Source of the DNA: Mycolicibacterium malmesburyense
GTDB taxonomy: Bacteria; Actinomycetota; Actinomycetes; Mycobacteriales; Mycobacteriaceae
NCBI RefSeq assembly: GCF_001050015.1
Contig: NZ_CVTB01000044.1
Location: 1 to 64,000 of the forward strand
DNA length: 64,000 bases
Reading direction: 5' to 3'
Shown here: one piece after another, positions 18,009 to 27,986 of the stretch
How the letters are laid out: every line of letters begins with the position of its first letter
Position numbering within the stretch: the stretch's first letter is position 1
Notes under the pieces: generated by a model
What the model was told of the DNA's origin: nothing
What the model saw: the letters and a program-made list of their open reading frames with translations, nothing else
Databases searched by the model: none
Program-made: the position numbers and the translations under genes

Positions 18009-21000
18009 CTGACCACCACCAGCAAGTCACCGCCCTCGACCTGTGCCGTCTCCGAGACCGCGACCCGGCTCACCTTGCCCGCCTTGGGCGCCGTGATGGC
18101 GGCCTCCATCTTCATCGCCTCGATGGTGGCCACCGTCTGGCCGGCTTGGACCTCGTCGTCGACGGCGACGCCGACGCTGACCACACCGGCGAACGGCGCG
18201 GCGACGTGGTCCGGATTGGCCTTGTCGGCCTTCTCCGCGGCGGGGATGTCGCTGGCGACGTTGCGGTCTCGCACCAGGACGGGCCGCAGCTGGCCGTTGA
18301 GGATGCACATCACCGTGCGCATACCGCGCTCGTCGGGATCGGAGATGGCCTCGAGCCCGATCAGCAGTTCGACGCCGCGCTCCAACTTCACCCGGTGTTC
18401 CTCGCCGCTGCGCAGTCCGTAGAAGAACTGGTTGGCCGACAGGCTCGACGTGTCGCCGTACAGTTCGCGGTGGGCCTCGAGTTCCTTTGTCGGACCGGGG
18501 AACAACAGCCGGTTCAGCGCGGCCTGCCGCTTCGGGCCCGCCTGCGCGAGCACCGCTTCGTCCTCCTCGCTGAGCTCCTCCTGCGATTTGACCGGTGCGC
18601 GGCCGGCCAGCGCCTTGGTGCGCAGCGGTTCGGGCCATCCGCCGGGCGGATCGCCGAGTTCTCCACGCAGGAAGCCGATCACCGAATCGGGGATGTCGAA
18701 ACGCGCCGGGTCCGAGGCGAATTCGTCCGCGCTGATGCCCGCGCCGACGAGTGCGAGCGCGAGGTCGCCCACCACCTTCGACGACGGGGTCACCTTCACC
18801 AACCGCCCGAGCACCCGGTCGGCGGCGGCGTAGTTCGCCTCGATCTCTTCGAAGCGGTCGCCGAACCCCAGGGCGATGGCCTGCTGACGCAGGTTCGACA
18901 GCTGACCACCGGGGATCTCGTGGCTGTAGACCCGCCCCGTGGGAGAAGGAGGCCCGGACGCCACAACATCGAAGGGCGCGTACACCTTTCGCAGCGCCTC
19001 CCAGTACGGCTCCAGGTCGCACACCGCCTCCAGCGACAGCCCGGTGTCGTACTCGGTGTGCGCCGTCGCGGCCACGATCGAGCTCAGCGCCGGTTGGCTG
19101 GTGGTGCCGGCCAGCGGCGCCGCCGCCCCGTCGACCGCGCTCGCACCCGCCTGCCACGCCGCCAGATACGTCGCCAGTTGGCCACCGGGGGTGTCGTGGG
19201 TGTGCACGTGCACGGGCAGATCGAACCGGCTGCGCAGCGCGCTGATCAGCGTGTGCGCGGCCTGGGGGCGCAACAATCCGGCCATGTCCTTGATGGCCAG
19301 CACGTGGGCGCCCGCGTCGACGATCTGCTCGGCGAGCTTGAGGTAGTAGTCCAGCGTGTAGAGGTTCTCCCCGGGGTCGGACAGGTCGCCGGTGTAGCTC
19401 ATCGCGACTTCGGCGATGGCCGTGCCGGTTTCGCGTACCGCGTCGATCGCGGGGCGCATCGATTCGACGTTGTTGAGCGCGTCGAAGATGCGGAAGATGT
19501 CGATGCCGGTCGCCGTCGCCTCGGCGACGAACGCGTGGGTGACGACCTCCGGATACGGGGTGTAGCCGACGGTGTTGCGCCCGCGCAGCAGCATCTGCAG
19601 GCAGATGTTGGGGATCGTCTCGCGCAGCGCCGCCAGCCGCTCCCACGGGTCTTCCTTCAGAAAGCGAAGCGCCACATCGTAAGTCGCCCCACCCCAGCAT
19701 TCGAGCGAGAGCAGCTGCGGTGTCATGCGGGCGATGTAGGGCGCCACCATCAGCAGCCCGTTGGTGCGCACCCGCGTCGCCAGCAGCGACTGGTGGGCAT
19801 CGCGGAACGTCGTGTCCGTGACGCCCAACGGTTTCGAGTCGCGCAGCCATCGGGCGAACCCTTCGGGACCCAACTCGGTCAGCCGTTGCTTGCTGCCGTC
19901 GGGCGGTGGCCCGTCGACCTCGATGCGGGGCAGTTTGTCGTGCGGGTACACCGAGGCGGTTCGCGGGCCGTGCGGCTGGTTGACCGTGACATCGGCCAGG
20001 AAATTGAGGATCTTGGTGCCACGGTCGGCGGGCGTCCTGGCGGTCAGCAGATACGGCCGCTCGTCGATGAACGACGTGCTGATGCGGCCGGCGCGGAAGT
20101 CCGCGTCGTTCACCACGGCCTGCAGGAACGGGATGTTCGTCGACACCCCGCGAATGCGGAACTCCGCCAACGCTCGTCGCGCCCGTGCCACGGCCGCGCC
20201 GAAGTCGCGGCCCCGGCACGTCAGCTTCACCAGCATCGAGTCGAAGTGCGCGCTGATCTCGGCGCCCAGATGCGTGCCGCCGTCCAACCGGATGCCCGCA
20301 CCGCCGGGCGTGCGGTACCCGGTGATGCGGCCGGTGTCGGGGCGGAACCCGTTGGCCGGGTCCTCGGTGGTGATCCGGCACTGCATCGCGAAACCTCGCG
20401 GCGCGGGCAAGGCGTCCTGGCTGAGGCCGAGGCCGTCGAGGGTCTCGCCGTCGGCGATGCGCAGCTGGCTCGACACCAGGTCGACGTCGGTGATCTCCTC
20501 GGTGACGGTGTGCTCGACCTGGATGCGCGGATTGCATTCGATGAAGACGTAGTGACCGCGCTCGTCGAGCAGGAATTCGACGGTGCCCGCGAAGGTGTAG
20601 TCGATCTGCCTGGCGAACGCGACCGCGTCCGCGCAAATCCGTTGGCGCAGTTCGTCGGACAGGTTCGGCGCGGGGGCCAGCTCGATGACCTTCTGGTGCC
20701 TGCGCTGCACGCTGCAGTCGCGTTCGAACAGGTGCATCACGTTGCCGTGGGTGTCGGCCAGGATCTGCACCTCGATGTGGCGGGGGTTGAGCACCGCCTG
20801 CTCGAGATACAGCGTGGGATCGCCGAACGCGGACTCGGCTTCGCGCGCCGCCGCGTCGATCGCGTCGGGTAGCGCGTCGATGTCGGCGACCCTGCGCATC
20901 CCCCGCCCGCCGCCGCCGGAGACGGCCTTGACGAACAACGGGAACTCCAGGTTCTGCGCGGCGGCCATCAGCTCCTCGGCCGACGCGGACGGCGCCGACG

Positions 21001-21400
21001 AGTTCAGCACCGGCAGACCGGCCGAGCGGGCCGCCTCGATCGCCCGCGACTTGTTACCGGTCAACTCCAACACTTTCGCGCTGGGCCCGACGAACGTGAT
21101 GCCGGCGTCCGCACACGCCGCCGCCAACGCCGGATTCTCCGACAGAAAGCCGTATCCCGGATAAACCGCGTCGGCGCCGGCATGCCGGGCCACCCGGATG
21201 ATCTCGTCGACCGACAGGTACGCGCGCACGGGGTGGCCGGTCTCGCCGATCTGGTAGGACTCGTCGGCCTTCAACCGGTGCAGGCTGTTGCGGTCCTCGT
21301 GGGGGTAGACCGCGACGGTGTCGATCCCCATCTCGTACGCGGCGCGAAAGGCGCGGATCGCGATCTCGCCGCGGTTGGCGACCAAGACTTTAGAGATCAT
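18005..21400 (-). CDS. pyc: Pyruvate carboxylase
   Basis: Biotin- and ATP-dependent anaplerotic enzyme converting pyruvate and bicarbonate to oxaloacetate. A single chain of 1131 aa. Biotin carboxylase domain about 1-450 (GGGGRGM ATP loop near 163). Carboxyltransferase of HMGL type about 530-830 ([16 protein letters not shown]). PYC/OADA domain. C-terminal biotinyl domain with the biotin lysine in EAMKMEA. Full length and intact. It ends 4 nt inside rsmD (CTGA) and starts 35 nt after the VKOR gene. M. tuberculosis pca (Rv2967c) sits in the same order. Confidence 0.98.
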   Translation of the reverse strand: MISKVLVANRGEIAIRAFRAAYEMGIDTVAVYPHEDRNSLHRLKADESYQIGETGHPVRAYLSVDEIIRVARHAGADAVYPGYGFLSENPALAAACADAGITFVGPSAKVLELTGNKSRAIEAARSAGLPVLNSSAPSASAEELMAAAQNLEFPLFVKAVSGGGGRGMRRVADIDALPDAIDAAAREAESAFGDPTLYLEQAVLNPRHIEVQILADTHGNVMHLFERDCSVQRRHQKVIELAPAPNLSDELRQRICADAVAFARQIDYTFAGTVEFLLDERGHYVFIECNPRIQVEHTVTEEITDVDLVSSQLRIADGETLDGLGLSQDALPAPRGFAMQCRITTEDPANGFRPDTGRITGYRTPGGAGIRLDGGTHLGAEISAHFDSMLVKLTCRGRDFGAAVARARRALAEFRIRGVSTNIPFLQAVVNDADFRAGRISTSFIDERPYLLTARTPADRGTKILNFLADVTVNQPHGPRTASVYPHDKLPRIEVDGPPPDGSKQRLTELGPEGFARWLRDSKPLGVTDTTFRDAHQSLLATRVRTNGLLMVAPYIARMTPQLLSLECWGGATYDVALRFLKEDPWERLAALRETIPNICLQMLLRGRNTVGYTPYPEVVTHAFVAEATATGIDIFRIFDALNNVESMRPAIDAVRETGTAIAEVAMSYTGDLSDPGENLYTLDYYLKLAEQIVDAGAHVLAIKDMAGLLRPQAAHTLISALRSRFDLPVHVHTHDTPGGQLATYLAAWQAGASAVDGAAAPLAGTTSQPALSSIVAATAHTEYDTGLSLEAVCDLEPYWEALRKVYAPFDVVASGPPSPTGRVYSHEIPGGQLSNLRQQAIALGFGDRFEEIEANYAAADRVLGRLVKVTPSSKVVGDLALALVGAGISADEFASDPARFDIPDSVIGFLRGELGDPPGGWPEPLRTKALAGRAPVKSQEELSEEDEAVLAQAGPKRQAALNRLLFPGPTKELEAHRELYGDTSSLSANQFFYGLRSGEEHRVKLERGVELLIGLEAISDPDERGMRTVMCILNGQLRPVLVRDRNVASDIPAAEKADKANPDHVAAPFAGVVSVGVAVDDEVQAGQTVATIEAMKMEAAITAPKAGKVSRVAVSETAQVEGGDLLVVVS

Positions 21401-21435
21401 GGGCGATCACGCACGTACTTTATCCTCCGGTCGGA

Positions 21436-22068
21436 TCAGACCAGCGTGGACCAGTAGCTCCAGAACCGCACCAGGATCAGCAGGATCAGGCCGGTGAACC
21501 ACAGCGTGACGATCGACCAGCGCCAGGTGTACAGCACCCGCGTGACGGCGTTTCCGCGCTGGGGTTGCAGCGCGATGGCGGCCGCGACCACCAGCAGCGG
21601 GATGGTCACCGCCCACACCACCATGCAGTAGGGGCACAGCGCCCCGATGCGGTAGAGGCTCTGGAAGATCAACCAGTGCACGAACACCGCGCCGAGCAGC
21701 GTGCCGGCGGCCAGGCCCGCCCAGTACCAGCGCGGCAACTCGACCCGTGCCAGCGCCAGCACCCCGGTCACCACGACGATCGTGAACGAGACGATCCCGA
21801 TCAGCGAGTTCGGGAACCCGAACGCCGACGCCTGCGGCGTGATCATCACCGACCCGCAGGACAGCACGGGGTTGAAGCTGCAGGACGGGATGTACTCGGG
21901 GTTGATCAGCAGCTCGATCTTCTCGACCGTCAGCGCGATCGCCGCGGCCAGCCCGAGCACACCGGCGACGAGGATCAAGACCGCGCTCGGCCGTCCCACC
22001 GCCACACCCGTCGGCGGCTCGGCCGCGGGATCGGTCGGTGAGACTGCGCCGGGCGCGGTGACCGTCAC
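21436..22068 (-). CDS. Vitamin K epoxide reductase (VKOR) family protein
   Basis: Membrane quinone reductase that reoxidises a DsbA-type partner, replacing DsbB in actinobacteria. 210 aa with about five membrane segments. The loop cysteines are C63 and C71 (PSCSFNPVLSC); the active CXXC is CPYC at 145-148. The GTG start overlaps the stop of the DsbA-like gene by 4 nt (GTGA), so oxidase and regenerator are translated as a pair. It matches Rv2968c. Confidence 0.95.
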   Translation of the reverse strand: MTVTAPGAVSPTDPAAEPPTGVAVGRPSAVLILVAGVLGLAAAIALTVEKIELLINPEYIPSCSFNPVLSCGSVMITPQASAFGFPNSLIGIVSFTIVVVTGVLALARVELPRWYWAGLAAGTLLGAVFVHWLIFQSLYRIGALCPYCMVVWAVTIPLLVVAAAIALQPQRGNAVTRVLYTWRWSIVTLWFTGLILLILVRFWSYWSTLV

Positions 22069-22841
22069 GGCCTCGCCGGCGGGGTGGGATCGGCGTTGGG
22101 CGGCGGCGCCCCGGCATCCAGCGCGGGCACCTCGCCGACGATCTTCTCGATCTCGGCGATCAGTGCGTCCGGCGTCGACGGCGAGTAGTCCTTGCCGTTG
22201 ATCCGGACCGTCGGCGTCGAGTTGACGCCGCTGGCCTTGGCGAGGCCCTTGACCATGTCGTTGAAACGACCGCCGCTGATGCAGTTCGGCACGTCACCGG
22301 TCACCCCCGAGAGGCGGGCGAGCTCGATCAGCCGGGCGTTGTCGGGGAAGGGCCCGACGCCCTCTTCGGGCTGCTGGGCGAAGAGCGCGGCGTGAAACCT
22401 CCGGAAGGCCTCGGTGTCGGCTTCGGCGACGCAGTAGCCGGCGTTGGCCGCACGCGTCGAGTAGCCCTGCCCAGCACGGTCGAGGATCGAAACCATGTTG
22501 TAGTCAGCGGCCACCGCACCGCTGTCGATCAGCTTGTTGATCGTGGGGCCGAACTGCTTCTCGAAGTTGCCGCACGCCGGACACAGGAAGTCTTCGTAGA
22601 GCGAGAGCACCGCCTTGGGCTCGGACGAGCCCTCCTGGGTGATCACGTTGCTCGACGCCACACGGACCGCCCTGGTCTCACCCTCGCCGGGTTTGTCCTC
22701 TTTGGTCATCACGATGTAGAGCACCAGCGCGACGGCGAAGATCACGACGATGGCGGTCAGGACGATCTGCACGGCCCGGTTGCGATTGCGATCGGCCGCC
22801 TTCAGGTCGTAGCGCGGCGCCTTCTTGGGTTTCGAAGCCAC
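22065..22841 (-). CDS. DsbA-like thioredoxin-fold oxidoreductase, membrane anchored
   Basis: Extracytoplasmic disulfide-forming protein (Rv2969c type), 258 aa from the GTG at 22841. An N-terminal anchor (about residues 24-46) follows a basic leader. A thioredoxin fold carries CPAC at 87-90. The Pro-rich tail ends in the VKOR overlap. A longer in-frame upstream reading to 23180 is an antisense shadow of the esterase gene. Together with the VKOR it forms the oxidative folding pair of the cell envelope. Confidence 0.94.
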   Translation of the reverse strand: MASKPKKAPRYDLKAADRNRNRAVQIVLTAIVVIFAVALVLYIVMTKEDKPGEGETRAVRVASSNVITQEGSSEPKAVLSLYEDFLCPACGNFEKQFGPTINKLIDSGAVAADYNMVSILDRAGQGYSTRAANAGYCVAEADTEAFRRFHAALFAQQPEEGVGPFPDNARLIELARLSGVTGDVPNCISGGRFNDMVKGLAKASGVNSTPTVRINGKDYSPSTPDALIAEIEKIVGEVPALDAGAPPPNADPTPPARP

Positions 22842-22876
22842 GCAGGTAAGAGTACCGGCGCGACTTTTCCGCCCGG

Positions 22877-23974
22877 TCAGCCGCGGGCAAGATGCGCGCG
22901 AAGCGCCGAGACGACCTCGGCCATGGCCGTCGCGCTGTCCCCGCCGAGCGGGAAGAAGTTCGCAAAGCCGTGGATCAACGAGCCGAATTCGCGGTGGTCG
23001 ACGCGCACCCCCGCGGCCCGCAGCGCCTCGGCGTATTGCCTGCCCTCGTCGCGCAGCGGATCGAAACCGGCGGTGACGATCAGCGTCGGCGCCAGATTCG
23101 ACAGGTCGTCGGCGAGCAGCGGCGATACCCGCGGGTCGCCCGGATCGATCCCGCCGCTGAGGTATTTGGCGCGACACCACCGCAAGTCGTGCCCGGTGAG
23201 GAAGAACCCGTCGCCGAACAGCGCTTGCGACCGGGTTTCGTCGCGGTAGTTGACCACCGGATACAACAGGAATTGCACGACCGGCCGCTGTCCCCCGCCG
23301 CGGGCGCGGTGCGCGACGAGCGTGGCCTGGTTGCCGCCCGCGCTGTCACCGCCGACGGCGATACGCCCGGGGTCGGCGCCGAGTTCGGCGGCGTGCTCGT
23401 GCGCCCATCCGAACGCGGCGAACGCGTCGTCGGTGCCTGCGGGCGCCGGGTGTTCGGGCGCCAGCCGATAGTCGACCGACAAGACGTGCATGCGCCCCTG
23501 GCGGCAGATCAGCCTGCACAGGTCGTCGTGCGTGTCGAGGTCACCGACGACCTGACCGCCGCCGTGATAGAAGACCAGCAGCGGTTCGCCGTCGCCGTCG
23601 GCGGGACGGTAGTGGCGCGCGGGAATGGGGCCCTCGGGGCCCGGGATCACGAAATCCGTCACCGACGCGACCGGGATGTTCTTCTTGAAGCCGGCCGCGA
23701 GCATCCCCAGCAGCGCCCGCGCCTCGGCGTCGTCGGGGCTCAGGATCAGCCCGCCCAGCCCCGCGACCTTCTGTCCGACGAGCATCAGCTGCATCGTCGT
23801 GTCGAGCGTGTTGCCGTCGATGACCACGGATCGTCCGCCCAGCAGCAGACGTTTCACGGCGTTCGGTGTCCGCGGCAGCGCCCGCAGTGACATCCCGCCG
23901 GCCTTGACCGTCGGCGCCTTCGCACGCTTCGGCGGTACGACTGGCCGCGCCTCTCCTGGCAGACTCGAAGTCAT
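22877..23974 (-). CDS. HSL-family esterase/lipase (LipN-like)
   Basis: Alpha/beta-hydrolase of the hormone-sensitive lipase family, 365 aa. The oxyanion motif HGGG (about 137-140), nucleophile elbow GDSAGG (near 210), and the catalytic Asp (GFDPLRDEG) and His (LIHGFANF) are all present. The position matches lipN (Rv2970c). ATG at 23974 has GGAG five nt upstream; GTG at 23992 is the alternative. The start shares two bases with the start of the divergent aldo/keto reductase, so there is no free promoter space between them. Confidence 0.93.
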   Translation of the reverse strand: MTSSLPGEARPVVPPKRAKAPTVKAGGMSLRALPRTPNAVKRLLLGGRSVVIDGNTLDTTMQLMLVGQKVAGLGGLILSPDDAEARALLGMLAAGFKKNIPVASVTDFVIPGPEGPIPARHYRPADGDGEPLLVFYHGGGQVVGDLDTHDDLCRLICRQGRMHVLSVDYRLAPEHPAPAGTDDAFAAFGWAHEHAAELGADPGRIAVGGDSAGGNQATLVAHRARGGGQRPVVQFLLYPVVNYRDETRSQALFGDGFFLTGHDLRWCRAKYLSGGIDPGDPRVSPLLADDLSNLAPTLIVTAGFDPLRDEGRQYAEALRAAGVRVDHREFGSLIHGFANFFPLGGDSATAMAEVVSALRAHLARG

Positions 23975-24803
23975 GGCATCTCCATCGATCACGTTGAACG
24001 ACGGTAATTCGATACCTCAGGTCGGGCTCGGGGTTTGGCAGACCCCGCCGGAGGACACCGAACGCGCGGTCGCGGCCGCCCTCGAGGCGGGCTACCGGCA
24101 CATCGACACCGCCGCGGCGTATCAGAACGAACGTGAGGTGGGCCAGGCACTGGCGACGTCGGGTGTGTCCCGCGAAGAGGTGTTCATCACCACCAAGCTG
24201 TGGAACTCCGACCAGGGTTACGACAGCACCATGAGCGCCTTTGACAAGAGCATGCAGCGGCTGGGGCTCGACCATCTGGACCTCTACCTCATCCACTGGC
24301 CGATGCCCGCCAAGGGCGCGTTCGTCGAAACCTTCAAGGCCTTTGCGAACCTGCGCGACCAGGGTCGCATCCGCTCGATCGGGGTCAGCAACTTCGAGCC
24401 CGAGCACCTGCGGGAACTCGTCGACGCCACGGGAATCGTGCCCGCGGTCAACCAGATCGAACTGCATCCGCTGCTGCAGCAGGAGGATCTGCGCGAGGCG
24501 CACGCGCAGATGGGCGTGGCCACCGAGGCGTGGAGTCCGCTCGGCCAGGGGTCGCTGCTGAAGAACGACACCGTCGTCTCGGTCGCCGAGGCGCACGGAA
24601 AGTCACCGGCCCAGGTGTTGATTAGGTGGCATATGCAGCTCGGCAATATAGTCATCCCGAAGTCGGTGACCCCCGAGAGAATCGTGAGCAATTTCGACGT
24701 GTTCGATTTTGAGCTGAGCGAACAGGACATGGCGTCCGTATCCGCGCTCGGCGACGGCACTCGGTTGGGCCCCGATCCCAGGACCTTCGAATTCACGGGG
24801 TAG
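23973..24803 (+). CDS. Aldo/keto reductase (copy 1)
   Basis: NADPH-dependent carbonyl reductase of the AKR superfamily (2,5-diketogluconate reductase type), 276 aa. The tetrad is visible: Asp and Tyr in [11 protein letters not shown], Lys in TTKLW, His in LIHWP. The NADPH-binding end contains PKSVTPERI. It is followed 5 nt later by a second AKR of about half identity; together they look like an old tandem duplication. It is divergent from the lipN-like gene, with starts sharing CATG at 23972-23975. Physiological substrate unknown. Confidence 0.94.
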   Translation: MASPSITLNDGNSIPQVGLGVWQTPPEDTERAVAAALEAGYRHIDTAAAYQNEREVGQALATSGVSREEVFITTKLWNSDQGYDSTMSAFDKSMQRLGLDHLDLYLIHWPMPAKGAFVETFKAFANLRDQGRIRSIGVSNFEPEHLRELVDATGIVPAVNQIELHPLLQQEDLREAHAQMGVATEAWSPLGQGSLLKNDTVVSVAEAHGKSPAQVLIRWHMQLGNIVIPKSVTPERIVSNFDVFDFELSEQDMASVSALGDGTRLGPDPRTFEFTG

Positions 24804-24808
24804 GTGAA

Positions 24809-25648
24809 ATGACCGAATCGGGTGCGGTTGCGACCGTCACACTCAACGACGACCACACGATGCCGGTGTTCGGTCTCGGTGTCGGCGAGCTGTCGGACAC
24901 CGAGACCGAGGAGGCGGTCCTGGCGGCGCTGTCGGCCGGATACCGGCTGATCGACACCGCTGCGGCATACGGCAACGAGGAAGCGGTCGGGCGGGCCATC
25001 AAGGCGTCCGGGGTGCCGCGCGACGAGATCTTCGTCACCACCAAGCTGGCCACCCCCGACCTCGGTTTCCAGTCGTCGCAGGACGCGCTCAAGGCCAGCC
25101 TCGAGCGGCTCGGTCTCGACTACGTCGACCTGTACCTGATCCACTGGCCCGCCGGCGAGCAAGGCAAGTACGTCGACAGCTGGGGCGGGTTGATGAAGCG
25201 CAAGGAGGTCGGCGATACCAAGTCCATCGGCGTCGCGAACTTCCACGCCGAGCATCTCTCGGACGTCATCGACCTGTCGTTCTTCACCCCGGCGGTCAAC
25301 CAGCTCGAGCTGCACCCGCTGCTCAACCAGGCGGAGCTGCGCGAGGTCAACGCCGGATACGGCATCGTCACCCAGGCCTACGGCCCGCTGGGCGTCGGGC
25401 AGCTGCTCGAGAACGAGGCGGTCACGTCGGTGGCGCAGGCGCACGGCAGAACTCCCGCGCAGGTGCTGATCCGGTGGAGCCTGCAGCTCGGCAACGCGGT
25501 CATCGCCCGGTCGTCGAAGCCGGATCGGATCGCCTCGAACCTCGAGGTGTTCGACTTCGAGCTGAACGACGACGAGATGGGCTCGCTCAACGGGCTCGAT
25601 GAGGGCAAGCGGTTCCGTCCGGACCCGGAAACCTACACCGGCACCTAA
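24809..25648 (+). CDS. Aldo/keto reductase (copy 2, Rv2971-like)
   Basis: Second AKR, 279 aa, the apparent orthologue of Rv2971, for which methylglyoxal-type detoxification has been proposed. Catalytic residues are in [17 protein letters not shown] and LIHWPA. The end reads [15 protein letters not shown], as in the family. It is separated from copy 1 by 5 nt and is certainly co-transcribed. The cofactor loop differs from copy 1 (ARSSKPDRI against PKSVTPERI), which suggests different nucleotide contacts. Confidence 0.94.
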   Translation: MTESGAVATVTLNDDHTMPVFGLGVGELSDTETEEAVLAALSAGYRLIDTAAAYGNEEAVGRAIKASGVPRDEIFVTTKLATPDLGFQSSQDALKASLERLGLDYVDLYLIHWPAGEQGKYVDSWGGLMKRKEVGDTKSIGVANFHAEHLSDVIDLSFFTPAVNQLELHPLLNQAELREVNAGYGIVTQAYGPLGVGQLLENEAVTSVAQAHGRTPAQVLIRWSLQLGNAVIARSSKPDRIASNLEVFDFELNDDEMGSLNGLDEGKRFRPDPETYTGT

Positions 25649-25772
25649 CCGGCGTGCGGCGGTTTCTGTTGGCGGAGTACAGCAGCCGATGAGCGCCTCA
25701 GGACCGTAGCTCCCTCCCAAACTGCGAGTAATGCGTAGTTGACTGTCGGGTGCCGCATGAGACATTGGAGTC

Positions 25773-26729
25773 GTGAAGTTCGACATAGATCTGATTCACG
25801 CTCGAATCGCCACTGAGCGGGACAGAATTGCTCGCGACTTTGCTATCCGCAACCCTTCAGCAAGGCCGTTCGATTTTTGTGCGCAAGTGGTGGCCGCTTT
25901 GAACCAGCCGACCGTGCCCCATCCGCTGGAGCAGACCATCGACGACACAAAGCTGTTCGAGGCGGCTTGTCTGGCCATCTGGAGTAGCGCCACGGATTGG
26001 GCCGTCGTGGTACAACGTCGCGACAAACTTTCTAATGCTTTTCTCGGTTTCGACCCGGCCGGAACACATCGAGCCTTTCTTCGCGGCGATCTGACCATTG
26101 ATCACGTGGTCGACATCCTGCACACTCAGTACGCCCGTAACGGGCAAGCCCCAGCCATGAGGGCGTGGTCTGAGCGCCTAGTCAGGATGCCCGACCACTA
26201 TTGTGAGGTAATCGCGCGTATTGGCTACCAGATCCGCCAAATCGCCAGCAGTAGAACAGGTCTCACCAACTCAGAAATGATGATTAGCCTTGCCGTCTAC
26301 TTCTCCGGTGTTGGTCCATCTAGGTGGCCAGGCGAGGCTGCCCTCGCCGAGGCGGGTTACCGCCTGCCAGCGCTCGCAGACCGAAAGTTTCAGGGAATGG
26401 GATTTCCAATCAGCTGTGAATTCTTCCGAAACCTCGGCTGGAGCGGATTCAAGCCAGACGTCCATATCACCCGGCTCTTCAACCACTGGTCACAGTCCGA
26501 CGGGCTACCGCTGGCCGACTTCCGGCCGCGAGCAATGGAATTAGCGGATCTTGCCGGGAGGGGAAGAAACTCGGAGATGATCCTGCACGCCCAATACAGC
26601 CTCGCTGGGATCACTCTGACGCCGGCTGATGTTGCTGTATCCGAAGCCGACAATCTGATCTGGTTGTTGGGCAAGTACATTGAACGGCCTCGGCGGGAGA
26701 CCGACTTAAAATACCTCATTCCCGATTAG
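25773..26729 (+). CDS. Unknown protein with possible HhH-GPD-like segment
   Basis: 318 aa; not recognised with confidence. Base composition drops to about 52-57 % GC in slices I counted, against 65-68 % around it, which suggests transfer. Residues 204-231 (RKFQGMG, SCEFFRNLG, then FKPDVH) resemble the helix-hairpin-helix and the catalytic Asp (D229) of HhH-GPD base-excision glycosylases. The N-terminal 120 residues show no motif I know. There is no signal peptide or membrane segment. It starts at a GTG with GGAG just upstream. A DNA-processing role is only an inference from one motif. Confidence 0.7.
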   Translation: MKFDIDLIHARIATERDRIARDFAIRNPSARPFDFCAQVVAALNQPTVPHPLEQTIDDTKLFEAACLAIWSSATDWAVVVQRRDKLSNAFLGFDPAGTHRAFLRGDLTIDHVVDILHTQYARNGQAPAMRAWSERLVRMPDHYCEVIARIGYQIRQIASSRTGLTNSEMMISLAVYFSGVGPSRWPGEAALAEAGYRLPALADRKFQGMGFPISCEFFRNLGWSGFKPDVHITRLFNHWSQSDGLPLADFRPRAMELADLAGRGRNSEMILHAQYSLAGITLTPADVAVSEADNLIWLLGKYIERPRRETDLKYLIPD

Positions 26730-26776
26730 GAGTCCGCTCTCCAATTGTCCTCAAATACGTTTCAGCACATCGATAG

Positions 26777-27112
26777 TCATTGCCGCCGCGACCGAAGGAT
26801 CTCGATCAATCGCTGGACGTCCCGACCAGCCCCAACATAGTCGAGCCTCAACAAGTTGAGGGGGTTGGTGGCCTTGGTAATCGGTCCAGCGAGCCAGTCG
26901 TTGTATGCCGCCCGGAAGACCGGGTTAGTTTGCTTCACCGTCTCTAACGCGGCCAGATCAGCGGTGACGACATCCGGGGCATCATCGGCGGGAACTAGGC
27001 ACTCCAATTCGACCACCACATGACCTTCGGGCGCAGTTGCACTGTCGTGCGGAAATGTGAACCAGACTGGAGGTCCGTCGTGCCACCAGTCATCGTCAGC
27101 ATCATTCGGCAT
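26777..27112 (-). CDS. Small acidic protein of unknown function
   Basis: About 111 aa, convergent with the preceding gene and 47 nt from its stop. The N-terminus is acidic and Trp-rich (MPNDADDDWWHDGPPVWFTF). A core around VVVELECLVPADDAPDVV and a C-terminus rich in Leu/Arg follow. No family recognised. The ATG at 27112 is chosen because the longer in-frame reading only antisenses the nuclease gene. It is absent from the same place in M. tuberculosis and is probably part of the same inserted islet as its neighbour. Confidence 0.6.
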   Translation of the reverse strand: MPNDADDDWWHDGPPVWFTFPHDSATAPEGHVVVELECLVPADDAPDVVTADLAALETVKQTNPVFRAAYNDWLAGPITKATNPLNLLRLDYVGAGRDVQRLIEILRSRRQ

Positions 27113-27180
27113 GGCGGCAAGTGTAGGTGTGGGCACTGACGTCTGGCCCGGCCCACGGCAACCTACACACGCCCATGAGT

Positions 27181-27888
27181 TCAGCCCGTCGGGCAGGTGG
27201 CGGCCGCGTCGCGCAGCACGGTGGCCGATGGCGCGTCGATCGGCAGCCCGTATCCGCGCAGCACCGCGATGAATTGCACGGCGTACTGGCAGTGAAACGC
27301 CGTGTTGGGCGGCATCCAGTCGGCGGGCTGGTGATCCCCCTTGTCCTGGTTGGCGTCTCCCGCCACCGCGAGCAGGTTCGCGGGATCGTTCGCGAACCGC
27401 ACCCGCATATCCTCGGGCCAGCTGCGCGCGCCGAGGTCCCAGGCGAGCGCCAGCGGGACGATGTGGTCGATCTGCACCGCCGCCCCGGTCTTCTCGCCGC
27501 GGGTGAAGGCGACGACGGCGTTGGTGTACGGGTCGTGCAGGATGCCCGTCGCGACGGCGTCGGGACAGCGCTTGATCGAGACGAACGTCTTGTCGTCGAG
27601 GTCGCGGTTGAGGATGTCGTTGCGGGTGTCGCAGCCGTTGTACCCTCCGGGAGCCGAGTTGTCGTCGGTCCAACTGTCCCCGAAAGCCGCTCTGCGGTAG
27701 TCGTATCCACGGATCCGCAACGGTATGACCGGCACGCCGGCGAGCACGTCGGCGCCGGGTGTCACGGTCGGGATGTCGGCCCGCGCGATGAACTGTGCCC
27801 GGTCCCCCGCCGATTTGACCGCCTGGACGGCGACGATCACCGCGAGTGCGACAATCACGGCCAGGAATAACAAACGGTTGTGGTTCAT
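27181..27888 (-). CDS. Exported HNH nuclease (DUF1524)
   Basis: 235-aa secreted or membrane-anchored nuclease-like protein. An N-terminal hydrophobic segment (about 6-22) acts as signal or anchor. A DUF1524/HNH core follows: DHIVPLALAW with D141-H142, then NDPANLLAV (N171) and N180-x2-K183. It matches Rv2972c, which follows recG in M. tuberculosis. The ATG at 27888 keeps a GAGG ribosome site at 27895-27898. That site now sits against the left end of a TnpB element separating this gene from recG. Confidence 0.88.
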   Translation of the reverse strand: MNHNRLLFLAVIVALAVIVAVQAVKSAGDRAQFIARADIPTVTPGADVLAGVPVIPLRIRGYDYRRAAFGDSWTDDNSAPGGYNGCDTRNDILNRDLDDKTFVSIKRCPDAVATGILHDPYTNAVVAFTRGEKTGAAVQIDHIVPLALAWDLGARSWPEDMRVRFANDPANLLAVAGDANQDKGDHQPADWMPPNTAFHCQYAVQFIAVLRGYGLPIDAPSATVLRDAAATCPTG

Positions 27889-27986
27889 CGGATCCTCAAG
27901 GCGGGGAAACCCTCCGCTCTGGGCGTGGGGGCTGCCGCCATTACTCCTCTCGCGGACTTGTCGGTATTGGTAGCTACGTTGCTGGT

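Noticed and set aside
16939..18030. Apparent coaD-rsmD fusion frame
   Set aside because: The upstream half is the wrong frame over rsmD; true coaD starts at 17418 with a family-typical N-terminus.
18146..20872. 908-codon plus-strand frame opposite pyc
   Set aside because: Antisense shadow of an intact pyruvate carboxylase.
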